In this document: positions 1 to 11,020 of the stretch, piece after piece
How the letters are laid out: the number at the start of each line of letters is the position of its first letter
Numbering within the stretch: the stretch's first letter is position 1
Source: Aurelia coerulea
Lineage: Eukaryota > Cnidaria > Scyphozoa > Semaeostomeae > Ulmaridae
DNA: 64,000 nt
Assembly (NCBI GenBank): GCA_039566865.1
Contig: CM076956.1
Span: 14,643,511 to 14,707,510 of the forward strand
Direction of reading: 5' to 3'
Position numbers and translations under genes: made by a program
The notes under the pieces: generated by a model
What the model was told of the DNA's origin: nothing
Seen by the model: the letters and a program-made list of their open reading frames with translations, nothing else
The model's database searches: none

Positions 1-780
1 TCTGTAAAGAACATCATTTACAACGAAAATGTATCAAAAGAATGCAGACTGTGTGGAGAAGCGGATGAAACAATTGCACACATTGTTTCTGAGTGTCGAC
101 AGCTAGCACAAGTACAATATAAAGGCTGGAGACATGACAAGGTAGCTCAAATTGTCCACTGGAAGTTATGTCAAAAACTAGGATTAGACCATGGAGATAG
201 ATGGTACAACCATAAAGTAGAGAGTGTGATTGTGACAGAAGACTTTAGGTTATTATGGGATTTTCCCATACAGACAGATCATCGACTGGAGCATAACCGA
301 CCAGACATTGTGTTTGAAAACAAAAAGGATCGATCGTGTCTGCTGATTGACATATCCTGCCCCTTTGATACAAGAATTGAAAGAAAAGAAAAGGAAAAAA
401 TTGAGTTGTATCAAGACTTGAAGAGAGAGATCAAGAGGTTATGGAACGTGAGGGATGTTAAGATTGTACCAATAATCATTGGGGCTCTGGGTACCATTGG
501 AAAGAACTTTGAGAATTTGTTGAAGAAAATTGAAGTGGAGTGCAGCACAGAACTTTTACAAAAAGCGTGTCTGTTGGGAACTGCAAAGATCCTGAGAAAA
601 GTACTGGATACCTAAGGCCAAGGGACTTGACTTGCTATCCAGCAGTTAACCGGCAGTCAACATCAACGCCGAGTGAATATTGAACAATAATAATAACAAT
701 AATAATAACAATAATAATAACAATAATAATAGTACAATAATAGTAACAATAATAACAATAATAATAATACCAATAAATGA
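1..780 (+). mobile_element. 3' end of a LINE with zinc finger and restriction-like endonuclease
   Basis: The frame is open from base 1 to the stop at 613-615, so it is a C-terminal fragment cut by the window edge. Near residue 15 there is a C-x2-C-x7-H-x4-C zinc finger (CRLCGEADETIAHIVSEC). From about residue 95 come RPDIV and LLIDISCPFD, resembling the PD...D core of the restriction-like endonuclease of R2/NeSL-type non-LTR retrotransposons. In that family the domain nicks target DNA to prime reverse transcription. The stop is followed by a short 3' UTR and an (AAT/AAC)n tail at about 670-778, the usual end of such an element. The remainder should lie left of the window. The endonuclease call rests on motif order, not on an alignment; a degenerate second copy lies at 12690-13030. 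Confidence 0.7.
670..778 (+). repeat. (AAT/AAC)n microsatellite tail
   Basis: About 110 bases of AATAAT and AACAAT units directly follow the LINE 3' UTR, so this is best read as the element's 3' tail. Confidence 0.85.
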
Positions 781-924
781 TAATGGTATTCCCTTCTACT
801 GTAACAAACGAGGTAAATTCTTTGAAGCACCCAGTACATGACTTAATCTGGACGTGAAATAGCTTATCAACTTGAATATTTACTTGCTTATCTCTCAGTT
901 TTAGATTTAAACTTTCTTTTCTAG

Positions 925-3187
925 AATTGGTAGGAGGAAGACTACTATATTTTCGATGATAGTTGCCGGTGTATCATGTATTGTAGTATCGCTCATACCT
1001 CAAACCTCTGGAGTCACTGGCCGTAAAACAGGTTCGTAGAAAAAAATTTGCTCACTCACTAGATCAACTGAACGATAAATGAGACAAGCAGGTGTTCTTT
1101 CCAGGTGCTGTCCAGATTTTAATTCCATAAAGGTTGAAGCCTATGAAGAACTGCAGCAGGAATGGAATGTGTGACCAGAAATGAGACCATAATTAGAAAA
1201 CTTGGTTAGAAAATTTCCATAAAGGTTGAAGCCTATGAAGAACTGCAGCAGGAATGGAATGTGTGACCAGAAATGAGACCATAATTAGAAAACTTGGTCG
1301 GCCCATTATCAATGGCCTTATCAAATAAGAAACATTAAAAATGGTGTACAAGAGTCGGTAAACGACCAAGCTCCCACTTACCTTACAGAAATGTTTGTCA
1401 GACTGTCTGATTCATGCTAGAGAGAGAACTTCGCAATACGAAAACAGATTTGGCCGTTCCTCGTCGCAAATCGGCCTTCGGATAGAAGTGGATAGTGGGA
1501 ACATGGGCAATAATGCACCATTGATGTGGCCTTTATTATGATCAAAATTGTAGTTTTACCCACTGTGTTGTTTCTCTTCCACAAGATTGGAAGTAAAGCT
1601 TGATAATGTTGTTACTCCTTCATTCTTCTCTCGTCACAGCAAGGAATCAAATGCCGCCAATATTCAAATACATTTGAAACGGTTGGAGCTCCTACGCAGC
1701 GATACGTCCCATTTCAAACTTCCCCTTACAAGTTACGTGTAGTGCTATGTTCGTGTTCCCTGTTTTATGTTGCCATGAGGCAGTCATAGTTTTTTGCTCC
1801 AAATGGTATTGTAATAGTAGTAGGGTATAGTATTTTGTAAGTAGTGTAATTAAGTAATGTGTATTGTAAGTTTTTAGATTGAATGTAAAAAAAAAAAAAA
1901 AAAAAAAACCGTTTCAACTGTATTTGAATATTGGCAGCATTTGTGACGAGAGAAGAACGAAGGAGTAGCAACATTATCAAGCTTTACTTGCAATCTTATG
2001 GAAGAGAAACAACACAGTGAGTAAAAATACAATTTTGATCATAGTATAGGCCACATCAATGGTGCATTATTGCCCAGTGGGAAATGGACAGAAGTGGTAA
2101 GTGACCGTTACATTTTAGATGAGCTTATAGGTGACAAGCATTGACAACATTTCTACCCTACAGGTTGGACAGTTCTTCGGATAATGAATGGTTTACTTGG
2201 CAAATTCTGCATCTCAATTTCATTTGCATCTATCTACGTGTGGTCAGCAGAACTCTATCCAACTGTGACAAGGTATAAAATTACATCATTTTCATTTCAA
2301 AGATGAATATTCCTCTATAAATACATATTCTTAACAGTTTCTAGTACCAGATGACCTAAAGAAACTTCAGGAACAACATCACACATTGCTTCCAGAAAGC
2401 AGATGTTATTAACACAAACGAGGTAGCAGCTATAGATAACTGAAGGGTAAATTTTATTGTAGATTTGAACATTTCTACCATTGAACTATAAATTTGCTGA
2501 TATCATTGTCTTGATATACAGGGAGCCGTGACCTTTCAAACGGGGATTCTTTTTTTCTGACTCATCCGGTAGATTTCCCAAAATATATTTGAATTGTTTC
2601 ACAAAATGTTTACTGCAAGAGTAGGATGATTATTTCACTTTAAATGATAAATGTAGGATTTGAAATTTTCCTTAGCATCAAATTTGATAGCCTTCCAAGC
2701 CTTTCAACTGAACAGTGAAACGAAGCATTTGTCAATATCGCTTGATTTCAGAGAGTTATTGGCTTATTTCTTCAGTACTGCAAAAGATCTCTGTAAAAAT
2801 TCTTCGACGCCATCTTTAGTGCAATTGTGTATTAATCGAGTAACATATCATTTTGAAATGTTAAGAAATGCAAGCTGTATCTCTATTTATTTCAGAGGTG
2901 CTGGAATGGGCTATCTACAAATTGCTGCTCGAATTGGTTCAGCTCTTGCGCCATGGGTTGCTAAATGGCTTAAAGTTGTTCACATTATTCTACCGTATTC
3001 ACTAATGGGAGGATCAGCGTTTTTATGTGGCGTGCTGCTGCTATGGTTGCCAGAAACTGCAGATAAATCCACAGCAGAGACACTTGACGACCAGTTTTAC
3101 AAGAACCCTGATAAGTGCGAGATGACAGAAATCAGTGGCAATGTAGAAAAAAAGACACTCGCCGCTGATACTGAAGCAAAACTCTGA
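925..3187 (+). CDS. SLC22-type transporter gene A, three 3' exons
   Basis: Exons: 925-1031, 2164-2272 and 2896-3187 (stop 3185-3187), all with AG/GT borders. The first encodes an IGRRKTT helix start and a membrane segment. The second has WTVLRIMNG and ends with AELYPTVTR, the SLC22 signature before the last helices. The third encodes RGAGMGYLQIAARIG, a hydrophobic segment, LPETADKST and an acidic-basic cytosolic tail. Sizes (107, 109, 292 bp) and phases equal those of the last three exons of gene B. Such proteins are twelve-helix plasma-membrane carriers of organic cations, anions or zwitterions; the substrate cannot be read here. Upstream exons must lie left of the window, because the sequence before 925 is a LINE. 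An in-frame ATG at 2660 upstream of the last exon is intronic. The exon at 925 is nearly identical to its gene B counterpart, so A and B look like a recent pair. Confidence 0.85.
1123..1303. repeat. 92-bp tandem duplication in gene A intron
   Basis: A block starting TTCCATAAAGGTTGAAGCC occurs at 1123 and again at 1215 with almost no differences, so the second copy is young. No coding content is seen. Confidence 0.9.
1490..2095. repeat. Inverted repeat interrupted by a LINE 3' tail
   Basis: Arms at about 1490-1685 and 1905-2095 are reverse complements with scattered mismatches: GGGCAATAATGCACCATTG on the left returns inverted on the right. The loop holds LINE 3' UTR sequence and a poly-A run at 1888-1907. 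The right arm ends about 70 bp before the gene A exon at 2164. It may be a fold-back element or a duplicated and inverted intron segment. Confidence 0.8.
1768..1907 (+). mobile_element. LINE 3' UTR fragment with A tail
   Basis: The segment GCCATGAGGCAGTCATAG through TTTTTTGCTCC and a GTAGTA-rich stretch to an A run is shared with 30955-31092, 41090-41215 and 41515-41600. At the second and third of these it follows the C-terminus of a reverse transcriptase, which identifies it as a retroelement 3' UTR. Confidence 0.65.
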
Positions 3188-3574
3188 TTGGATGGGCATA
3201 AAATGTTTTTAACAGATGATTAGACAAATGGTTATGTAGCCTTCCTCCTGATTTAATGGCTTGAAGGGAACTTCAGGTATCTTGCTGCAATTCTGCTTTG
3301 GCCAAAGCTATATCAGCTATTGGCCAAAGCTAGAAAAGCTAACGGCCAAAGCTAGATAAGCTATGCTTTACTTTGGTCGTATAGGATACAGATCTTTTCA
3401 TATATACCTGCATTTAGTCCTGTATTCTATGAAAAAAATTGAATTGAATTTGGAATTTTCTATTTCTGGATCATTTTTCAAAATTATTGGGTCGTTTTCA
3501 TTTGAACCAGCTTTGAAATTTTGACGGAAGCAAATATACCTTTTATCTATTCTGCAAAGAATCAGAATCAAACA

Positions 3575-3966
3575 CCCGGGAGGGGGGGTACTTGGTCTAC
3601 GAAGTGCCGCTGGAAAATCTGAAAAGGCACCCTGTCCCGGAGTAAAATCCCTGAAAATGATACCCTGTCCCGGAGAAAAATTCTTGAGTTTCCTCATGCA
3701 AAATTGTAGACTGCCCGCCCCTGAAATTTGATAGAAATCACTCAGAAAATGTGGAAATGTTGCCATCCAAACGATTTAAATCACACTCGCGGAGTGCAAA
3801 TGGCTTACAACGACGTTACGGAGTCAATTATAGAAAGTATGGACCCTGTCATGGAGCCGATTGACAAGAGTGATACCCTGTCCCGGAGAAGGATTCCTGA
3901 AAATGATACCCTGTTCAGCGGCAATTCCCCGTACGGAAAAATATTTGAGTACACCCCCCCTCCGGG
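3575..3966. mobile_element. hAT-like MITE with 8-bp target duplication
   Basis: The ends are CCCGGGAGGGGGGGTAC and its inverted form CCTCCGGG. The perfect 8-bp direct repeat ATCAAACA lies at 3567-3574 and 3967-3974. The interior has repeated TACCCTGTCCCGGAGA motifs facing both ways. An 8-bp duplication with G-rich inverted ends fits a non-autonomous hAT element. The short ORFs inside do not look coding. Confidence 0.88.
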
Positions 3967-3999
3967 ATCAAACAACATTTGCTACGTTTTGTAGGTCTA

Positions 4000-4287
4000 G
4001 ACCTTTTAGCTATTCCACAAAAGAGCCTGGATAGACCGTTATTTTTATACCTTTTTTAAGTGAGGTTCGATCGAATTATCGAGTGGCGTTAGAGCTTCTA
4101 TCACTATTGTGCACATTCGAAAGTTCTACAGAATGCAGCAAAATATCGTTCGACTCACACTCTATTTTAGAATAGCTGAAAGGTCTGTAGTGAAAGAAGC
4201 TCTAACGCCACTCGATCGAACGTCACGTATACATGTGTATATGAATATCGCTCGATCCAGACTCTTTTTTAGAATGGCTAAAAGGTC
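4000..4287. mobile_element. TA-flanked MITE, GACCTTTTAGC family
   Basis: Inverted ends GACCTTTTAGCTATTC and its complement are flanked by TA. The interior holds a second palindrome around GAGTGGCGTTAGAGCTTC. Related copies lie at 30745-30912 and 61571-61736. A TA duplication suggests a Tc1/mariner-type non-autonomous element. Confidence 0.82.
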
Positions 4288-4577
4288 TATTGCTAAATCG
4301 TACCAGGAAAGCAACAGATTTCTGCTTACTGAAATATTATAAACCTCAATAACGATATTTTTCTTAAAGATATTTTGCAATCTAATTTAAAAATGGAGCA
4401 AAGGATTTGTCCAACTATTTTGATCCTCTGCTGAGACCATCAAATCAAAACGAAGAGTCAATAACCATTTCAAATATTTTGGAAAATTTGACCACAATCA
4501 TGGTCTGATAGATTTTTACTATGACAACTCGGATTCGATGTGAGTCCTAAATAGCTTTAGATATCTTGAACTTGATT

Positions 4578-5060
4578 AGGCTCGCCCCAAGTCTATCTCT
4601 CCAGTCCGCCATTCCAGCATTCCGTCAAGAGGGTGCCCTCTGGAGTCTGAACAGAATGATGGAATGGCGGATCCAGGGCCCGGGGGGGGGGGGGTACTTA
4701 GTATATTTGTCCGACGGGGATGTGCCGTTTTTAAGGGTATCGTTTTCACCAATTTTTTCTAGCACAGGGTATCAAAATAAGGCAATTTTTCTAGAGCAGG
4801 TTGTCAAAACATGTCAAAGGGGAATATTTTGCTAGATCGGGTCATTTTTCGGTCAAATTTCATGCTTTTGAATATACTTTTCACAAATTTTTTCCAGAAA
4901 AGGTTATCATTTTGAGTGAAAAATTCTGGAGCAGGGTAAAAAAAAAATTTTCGTGGGCACACCCCCGTACAAATTTAAATCAAATACCCCCTCCGGGATC
5001 CAGGGACTACCGAAAAGAGAACGGTAAGACGAACTGGAGAGATAGGCTTGGGGCAAATCT
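4578..5060. mobile_element. MITE with about 9-bp target duplication, CCCCAAGTC family
   Basis: The ends CTCGCCCCAAGTCTATCTC and inverted GATAGGCTTGGGGC are flanked by GAACTTGAT at 4568-4576 and 5062-5070. A 9-10-bp duplication is typical of Mutator-like elements. A second copy with a 10-bp duplication is at 60567-61187. This copy is split by the element at 4679-4997. Confidence 0.8.
4679..4997. mobile_element. hAT-like MITE nested in the previous MITE
   Basis: It belongs to the same general type as 3575-3966 (CCCGGGGGGG...CCCTCCGGG). Its perfect 8-bp duplication ATCCAGGG (4671-4678, 4998-5005) lies in the body of the host MITE, so it inserted later. Confidence 0.88.
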
Positions 5061-5463
5061 AGAACTTGATGCACAGGTTAATAAAAAAAGGTGCACGAAT
5101 TCCCAGAAATGCAAAGCCATTTTTAGACTTTGCAATATTTCTAAAAAGCAGATAAATGAGTTTTCATGATCGGAGATTTTTTTGTAATTTTGATGATTTT
5201 TCACACAAGGTGCAAGTTGTTGTTCTCATCCAGAATTTCTATGACAAAATTCGACCATGATTTCTTAAATGAATCTTTACAGATAAACTATGCTACCGAG
5301 CACATGTATGTACATTTCTATGATCTTTGTTTGCAATGTTGATTTACTGATATGAGTAAAAATCTATAGCTAGCATTTTACGAGACATTTTATACATAAT
5401 TTACGCAAGAAAAGGTGACTTGCAGTTCTTGTTTCTTCTATTCTCGACGCCTTTCGACTCTAT

Positions 5464-5658
5464 GCATGGGTAGTTAGACACTGCTGGTGTGCTTCTATGG
5501 AGGAGCGCTGGATAATATGTATCTGCGGAGGAAATTTTTTATAGCATTTTCGTTCTTTCGATATCTCCTCCGCAGTGCTATAAAACATTTCCTCCGCAGA
5601 TACATATTACCCAGTGCTCCTCCATAGAAGCACACCAGCAGTGTCTAATTACCCATGC
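5464..5658. mobile_element. Near-perfect 195-bp hairpin MITE
   Basis: Arms of about 85 bp starting GCATGGGTAGTTAGACAC and ending with the complement meet at a short loop near 5560. TCTGCGGAGGAAA marks the inner arm and recurs, degenerate, at 20550-20600. Confidence 0.85.
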
Positions 5659-5867
5659 TCTATGGTCATCATCAGGAGAATGAGTTTGTATGATGATATG
5701 CCCCTTCTATAGCTTTTTTAGTGGTTGCGTGATGTTAACGAGGTCACGTGATCTTATATCGAGCATGTCAAACATGTGTACACTTCAATTCAATTCAATT
5801 TCTTAATCATAACTTGCTACATTAATAATAGAAGCGTCGTGATGCCTTTGAAAACAACACATGAATT

Positions 5868-5916
<49 letters not shown>
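5868..5916 (+). repeat. (CAA)n microsatellite
   Basis: An uninterrupted run of CAA units. Confidence 0.97.
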
Positions 5917-5942
5917 AGACTAACCTAAGTATATGATATTAA

Positions 5943-6223
5943 AGGGGCTCCGTCGTCAAACAGTAAACAAATCCGTAAACTCGCACGTGCCGCCGACTAT
6001 CCATTGTTCATCCATTGTTTCTGGAGTTTGTCTGATGGCTTCACCCAAGCCACCAAAAAGCGACCGTTAAAAATCCAATTATATCCGAGCAATCGTAGAA
6101 GGTATCAATGCTTGGTTTAACAGCAACTTTCACTTTGAAAAAAATACGAAAATCCTGTGTGATATCACCTTTCAAAAAACTGCAAAAGCATCGTTTTGTT
6201 TACATTTTGACGACGGAGCCCCT
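5943..6223. mobile_element. TTAA-flanked MITE, AGGGGCTCCGTCGTC family
   Basis: The ends AGGGGCTCCGTCGTCAAAC and inverted GACGACGGAGCCCCT are flanked by TTAA on both sides, as for piggyBac or Kolobok relatives. A diverged piece lies at 38953-39230, just upstream of the last exon of gene C. Confidence 0.87.
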
Positions 6224-6317
6224 TTAACAGAACTGCAGAAACTACACGGACGTTAGAGTTTGAAAATCACTACATGCATAAACAGGACAGTTATTACTCT
6301 ATGGCACGAAAATAGTA

Positions 6318-6353
6318 CTGGGAATAAACACAGTTCCTACAAGGTAGGCGCCC
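6318..6353 (-). mobile_element. Solo end of a MITE
   Basis: GTTCCTACAAGGTAGGCGCC matches the right end of the complete element at 21040-21399; its partner end is missing here. Confidence 0.6.
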
Positions 6354-6504
6354 TTGCTTCGAGAACAGTTGTATTCATAGGTATCATGTTCTGCTCCTAA
6401 ATACAATATGGATACTTTTTATAAAATTTCATTGATAATTTACAAGACATGTTGCTGATTACAATACCTACAAACTACGCTACAATGCTAAGACGGCACC
6501 ACAG

Positions 6505-6550
6505 CACAGTGATCCAGAACAATAGAGCTAATAGAAGAAATACCAAAAAA
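6505..6550 (+). other. RSS-like left end, 23-bp spacer
   Basis: The heptamer CACAGTG (6505-6511) is followed by 23 bp and then the block AAGAAATACC with an A6 run (6535-6550). The right end carries the same block. In V(D)J signals a heptamer is followed by 12 or 23 bp and an A-rich nonamer. Calling this block a nonamer is inference from conservation and position. Confidence 0.6.
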
Positions 6551-7198
6551 TGAAGGTGCTTATTTCTGACCACTGATCATACCACTCCAAACTAGATACG
6601 TTGGCCATCAAAATAAAAGAAATTTCATTTAAATCGGACATGCGAGCCCAGAGAAAATCGGGGTCAAAGTTTGGTGAAATCTACAAGTGTCAATTTCATG
6701 GCAATTTTATCAAATCTTCCTCTAATTGGTTAATTAATGCCAAAATTCAAATTCTCATTTCTTGGCTCAGAAGTGTCCGATTTTTACGAAATCAACTTTA
6801 TTTAGTACATAAATATCCCAGCTTTCAACGGAATACCACCAAAAAGAAATATGGATTCTAATTTCACGCTTAAATGAACATGCTTAGGGGCAGCACAATT
6901 TTGGCATTTTTGGCATCAAAATGTGGAAATTTCAAGTTTACACTTGAAAAACTAAAAAGTGACTAAAAGTGACTCTACCAGACTCACTTTTTGTGGAAGT
7001 ACCACGTCTCAGCTGAAAATCTACCGAGGGGATCGTACAGAATCGTACAGAAAAAAGATTTATGCGCAATTAAAAAAGTTAAATGTACCTCTTGATTTTG
7101 AAGAAAAAGTCTGGCTTTTGTGTTGCTTTCTAAGCAACATTGAATGAAATGGAATTGTTGAAAGGAGCTGCCAGGGACTTCAATTCATATTGTGTGAA
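6505..7198 (+). repeat. Left terminal inverted repeat of the Transib-type element
   Basis: It matches 11770-11232 in reverse complement with few mismatches. There are two length differences: 10 extra bases near 6524-6533 and a 143-bp block at 6980-7122 present only here. The open frame across 6601-6861 is mirrored at 11684-11424 because the arms are near-identical; I see no evidence that it is a protein. Confidence 0.93.
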
Positions 7199-7583
7199 AG
7201 AGGCAAGCCGAGAACGCTTGGATAATATTCATTTGCTCCTGCGCAGAGGCATCTAAAGAAGCACTCGAGTCCAACAATATGCTACTTAAGTTCCTGATAT
7301 ACCTTGTTGTAACAATTTTACACAAAGTTTTTGTAACTGTCTTGCTTCCTGCAAGTATGACCCTGCTAGACACTGAATTGTTTTATGTTCCCTTCAAATT
7401 TGTGGATTCAGAGTTTACACAGTTGTTTGAGTTATTATGTTTTAGTGTTAAGTAAGAGTTTTGTATGCATCTTTTCTGATGTTAGTTTCAATGAGAGTCT
7501 CCCACGTGTGGTTCCTACTAAAAGATATAAAATAGGACACTTGGAATAATTTTTGTACTTGGTTGTATTCTTCTTCGTACATA

Positions 7584-9720
7584 ATGTCGCTTGAATTAAG
7601 TAATGGTGAAATATTAGATTTTTTGCTAAAAAATGACGTCAAAAATAGAAACGTTCAGAATAGCGTTAAATTTCGTCGCTTGGCAGAGAAATTTATGAAC
7701 GAATACAATATCAAAGCTGATTTAAGTATCACTCAACAATCGCTGAAAAAATTATATGAAGTAAAGCACAAAAGTGAGGAGTGGCTAAGATTTGTTCGCA
7801 AATTTGAATTGGTGGATTCAGAACCAGAATCAGAAGAGAGAAAAGAAAAAAAGCTTTCTGGTCGACCAAGCCTCACAATTTCTGATAATCCATGTAAGAA
7901 GGTTGAAAGTACCATTTTGAAAAGAAATTTAGCGCAGGTTGCAGCTTCAGCTGAGGAGCAGGGAATAAGTAAAGAAGAAATGCTAAGGAAGATGCTAGAT
8001 GAAGCGAAACGTTCAAGAGACTGGAACAAAGCAGCACTCTTTGATACTTACACAATTGCATCTGAAATTTCCATCGAGGAAATTACTGCACTACTCTATG
8101 TTGCCAATCTATCGCAGCGACAATATCAAATGTGTCGTAATTTGTTGAGCAGATATGGTGTTCGAAGCATTTCCACCAAGAAATCAAATTGATGATTTCA
8201 AGAACACTTTGTATCCGCGTGTCACAGTTGAACGCTTATCTGCATCTGTCAGTATTACTGATCTATATCACTCAACTCTTTGCAACATCATTTCGAGTGA
8301 ATCCCTCCAAAGTAAATTGATTGATACTCCGAATCATGCAAACATAGTCTTCATGGTGAAGGCTGGGCTTGATGGCTCTGGATCGCACAAAAAGCGTCAT
8401 CAACTCTCTGGCGATCACTTTGATGACACAATGTCAGGTTCCTCAGAAAATTTTCTTGGGGTCTTCATGACTCCAATGTCTATTTTGTGCAATTTAACGA
8501 CGAACCTGTTGTTTTGTGGAAAAATCCATTGCCAAATTCTATTTTTTACACAAGACCGATTCAACTCTTCAAGGCTAAGGAGACACAAAATTTTGTTGAG
8601 CAGATTTTTCTGAACTTGCAAAGCTCGATGGATTCTTTGGAAATTCCACATGAAATCGAAGGTTTGTCCCATAAATGCAGCATTGCCACCAAAGTAACTA
8701 TGATCGATGGGAAAATGATGGATATTCTACAGGGAGACTCTGGTGCATTTTGCCATTATTGTGACATAAAGAGAGATGATGCGAGTGATTTGTTGGTTTT
8801 GTTGGAATATGGTCCCGGTGGTATGCAAATAACAAAGACGATCGAGGAATGTTATAGGAGGTGGAGTCTTGTTGAGTCTGGTGATATTGCATACAATAAT
8901 CAATTACGAGCCAGTCAATGTCACAAGCCTCTTATTTCAAAATCTGGTTGTTTTTTTTGCAGTATTGCATCAGGAGCTTAGATCTTTAGATTTTTGTTTG
9001 AAAATCTTGTACCATTTGGTTGCTGGGCAAAAGATTTAGAGCGAGACAGATTCAGTTGTTAAGTCCCAGGTTGCAAGTGCAAAGGCCAGGGTTATCAGTC
9101 ACGTTAGAGCGTCTTGTGGTGGGTTGCTTTTGGATTCGCCAACGATGAGCAGTGGTAACACAAATGCTGGACCTGTTGCGAAAAGGTTTTTTGGTCTTGA
9201 AAACAGGGTTGCCATTTCAAGTTTGATTGAAGATGGCGAAGATAGAGAAAATTTCTCTATTCTCCTTGGGATGTTAAATGATTGTTTGTCAGTGGTTGAG
9301 AGCGTAGATGTTGGAAAAAAGGTTTTTGTTGAGGGCTTTAAAAATCACTGTTACGAAACTATGGTACATATAGTTGTTCATTTTCCCTGGGTATTCATAA
9401 CCCCCAGTGTTCACCAAATGCTAGCACACTGCTGGCAGTTGTTTGAGATGCAGGACGGAGGACCCATTGCTATTTGGTCTGAGAGTGGAGTTGAGGCATG
9501 GAACAAACATGTGCGCAATTTCCGTAGCGGAGCAGGATGTAGAGCGAGACAGACTTCTGTCCAAGCCAACATCCATGACATTTTCGTAAGAATGCTCATA
9601 ACATCAGCTCCGGTAATTGCGAAGGTGAGACAAGATCTGTTGACACAAAGACGACAGCCTTCTTCAGTTGCCCATGTTTCAAATGAGGAAGAATCGCTGA
9701 TTCAATCAATGTATGAATGA
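7584..9720 (+). pseudogene. RAG1/Transib-like transposase, broken
   Basis: The start is the ATG at 7584 (MSLELSNGE). Total length is about 710 codons, a normal Transib transposase size. Frame changes are needed near 8155-8165, near 8465-8485 and at the T8 run 8951-8958, and an in-frame TAG sits at 9037-9039. Matches to the RAG1 core in order: VKAGLDGSG (aspartate 8371-8373, RAG1 D600 position); NPLPNSIFYTRPIQLF; MIDGKM (8706-8708, D708 position by spacing); GAFCHYCDIKRDDAS with CxxC at 8751-8762; LHQEL..FCLKI; MSSGN..AKRFF (RAG1 MxGNFARKL); HQMLAH (9412-9429, the HxxxxH zinc pair); IWSESGVEAWNK with glutamate 9493-9495 (E962 position). So all catalytic and zinc-binding residues persist despite the breaks. 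The family cuts at the heptamer and joins ends with a 5-bp stagger. There is no N-terminal RING region. Confidence 0.9.
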
Positions 9721-9761
9721 AGTTTCATTGAAGGAAGAAAAGACGATTTGTTAAGATTCTA

Positions 9762-11020
9762 GAGGGTGTAGAAAGGGGGGTACCGCTAGTCACTAGTCAA
9801 GCAGTAAAGCGTCCAGTTAATCACTAGTCAAGACATTTGGTTTCAATTAGTCAAAATTTCCTTTGAAAGTGAAATTTCTGTTATGAACTCCTTCTATGCA
9901 AAAGTGTATGATGAATTGCACTAATTACCTTTGTCTGAATGGAAAATCAATCAAAGTTTCTTTTACGTTAACTCCGATTTTGTGGGTGCATCACCAGCTT
10001 TAAGAATTTGAGTGCCAAGCTGCGGGTGAAACTGTTATACATAAACACCTTATCTGTCCCCTTTTTCGATTAGAACATGACAGAAATGGCCTATGTATCA
10101 CAAGACCAGGCTTCCTGCTGACACCAGCATCAGACAGTTGTAGATCCCTGAGAACGGCGTAAAAAGTGACATTATATTGCATACAGCCAAAGATATGCAC
10201 GTCACAATTGGATTGCTTATTTCTTTGTCAGGAAGACCAGTTATTCTCCCAAAACGTTCCATCACCTTTGTCCCAAGATAGTGCCAAAATTGTATTGTAA
10301 TTGCGTTTGATAAAATACACTTTTTCCTCAGCCGAAAGCGTCAAGATAGAACCAGGTTGCTTACTACAGATAAGGTCGTTTTGTGTCCCTTGCTTGACCG
10401 AGAGGCATGGGTAACCCAAAATAATTTTGAATTGAACGTTCGGGTAGAAGTGCTTTCCTGAATGGAGGGAACTTAAACATGATATGTGTTACAACAGTTT
10501 TCTGGGCCCACTCTCGAGATATTTATGCTGAAGAAGGAAACAAGAAGAATTTAAAAAATCTCAGCCTACCATTGATCAGAGACGTAGGAACCGAGGGGGG
10601 CATTGGGGGCACGTGCTTCCCCAAAAATTTTGCAAAAAACAAAGAAATGCGCGTTTATTTTCAGGGAGTGCCCCTTTAACTCAATGAAAAAGTGCCCTTG
10701 AAGTGTCGTGCCCCCCCCCAAGTTTGAGATGCTTCCTACGTCCCTGCCACTGATTGTTTTTAAAAAGAATATTTTGTGTGTGGTAAAGTTAGTAGTTTTT
10801 CCATTCCTTTTGACATTCATTGCTGAAAAAACAGGGTTTGTGTTACTTCTGGCCTCTGTGCAAATGTACTTTTGACTAAATGCAGAGAAAAATAGGCTTA
10901 GTCAAAAGTCAACTACAGAATATAGTTAGTCATTAGTCTATGCTTTTGAACAAAATTAGTCATTAGTCAGTGTGCAAAACAGTCTGTTAGTCAGCTAGTC
11001 AAAACCCCTTCTACACCCTC
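9762..11020. mobile_element. hAT-like non-autonomous element nested in the Transib-type element
   Basis: The ends GAGGGTGTAGAAAGGGG and inverted CCCCTTCTACACCCTC are flanked by ATTCTA (9756-9761, 11021-11026); the repeat reads as ATTCTAGA if two left-end bases are counted. Both subterminal zones carry many TAGTCA/TAGTCAAAA motifs in opposite orientations, like the subterminal binding sites of hAT transposases. No transposase frame is present. Confidence 0.82.
10577..10746. mobile_element. 170-bp hAT MITE, third nesting level
   Basis: The ends CAGAGACGTAGGAA and inverted GCTTCCTACGTCCCTG are flanked by CCATTGAT and CCACTGAT (7 of 8 identical). C and G runs fill the interior. A relative with a perfect duplication is at 58691-58848. 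Confidence 0.85.

Noticed and set aside
2660..2895. In-frame extension upstream of the last exon of gene A with its own ATG
   Set aside because: The acceptor TTTCAG at 2890-2895 matches the acceptor of genes B, C and D, and the upstream codons have no transporter motif.
6601..6861. An 86-codon frame repeated almost identically at 11684-11424, possibly a conserved small protein
   Set aside because: Both copies lie in the near-identical inverted arms of the Transib-type element, so sharing reflects DNA identity. There is no recognisable motif or context for translation.
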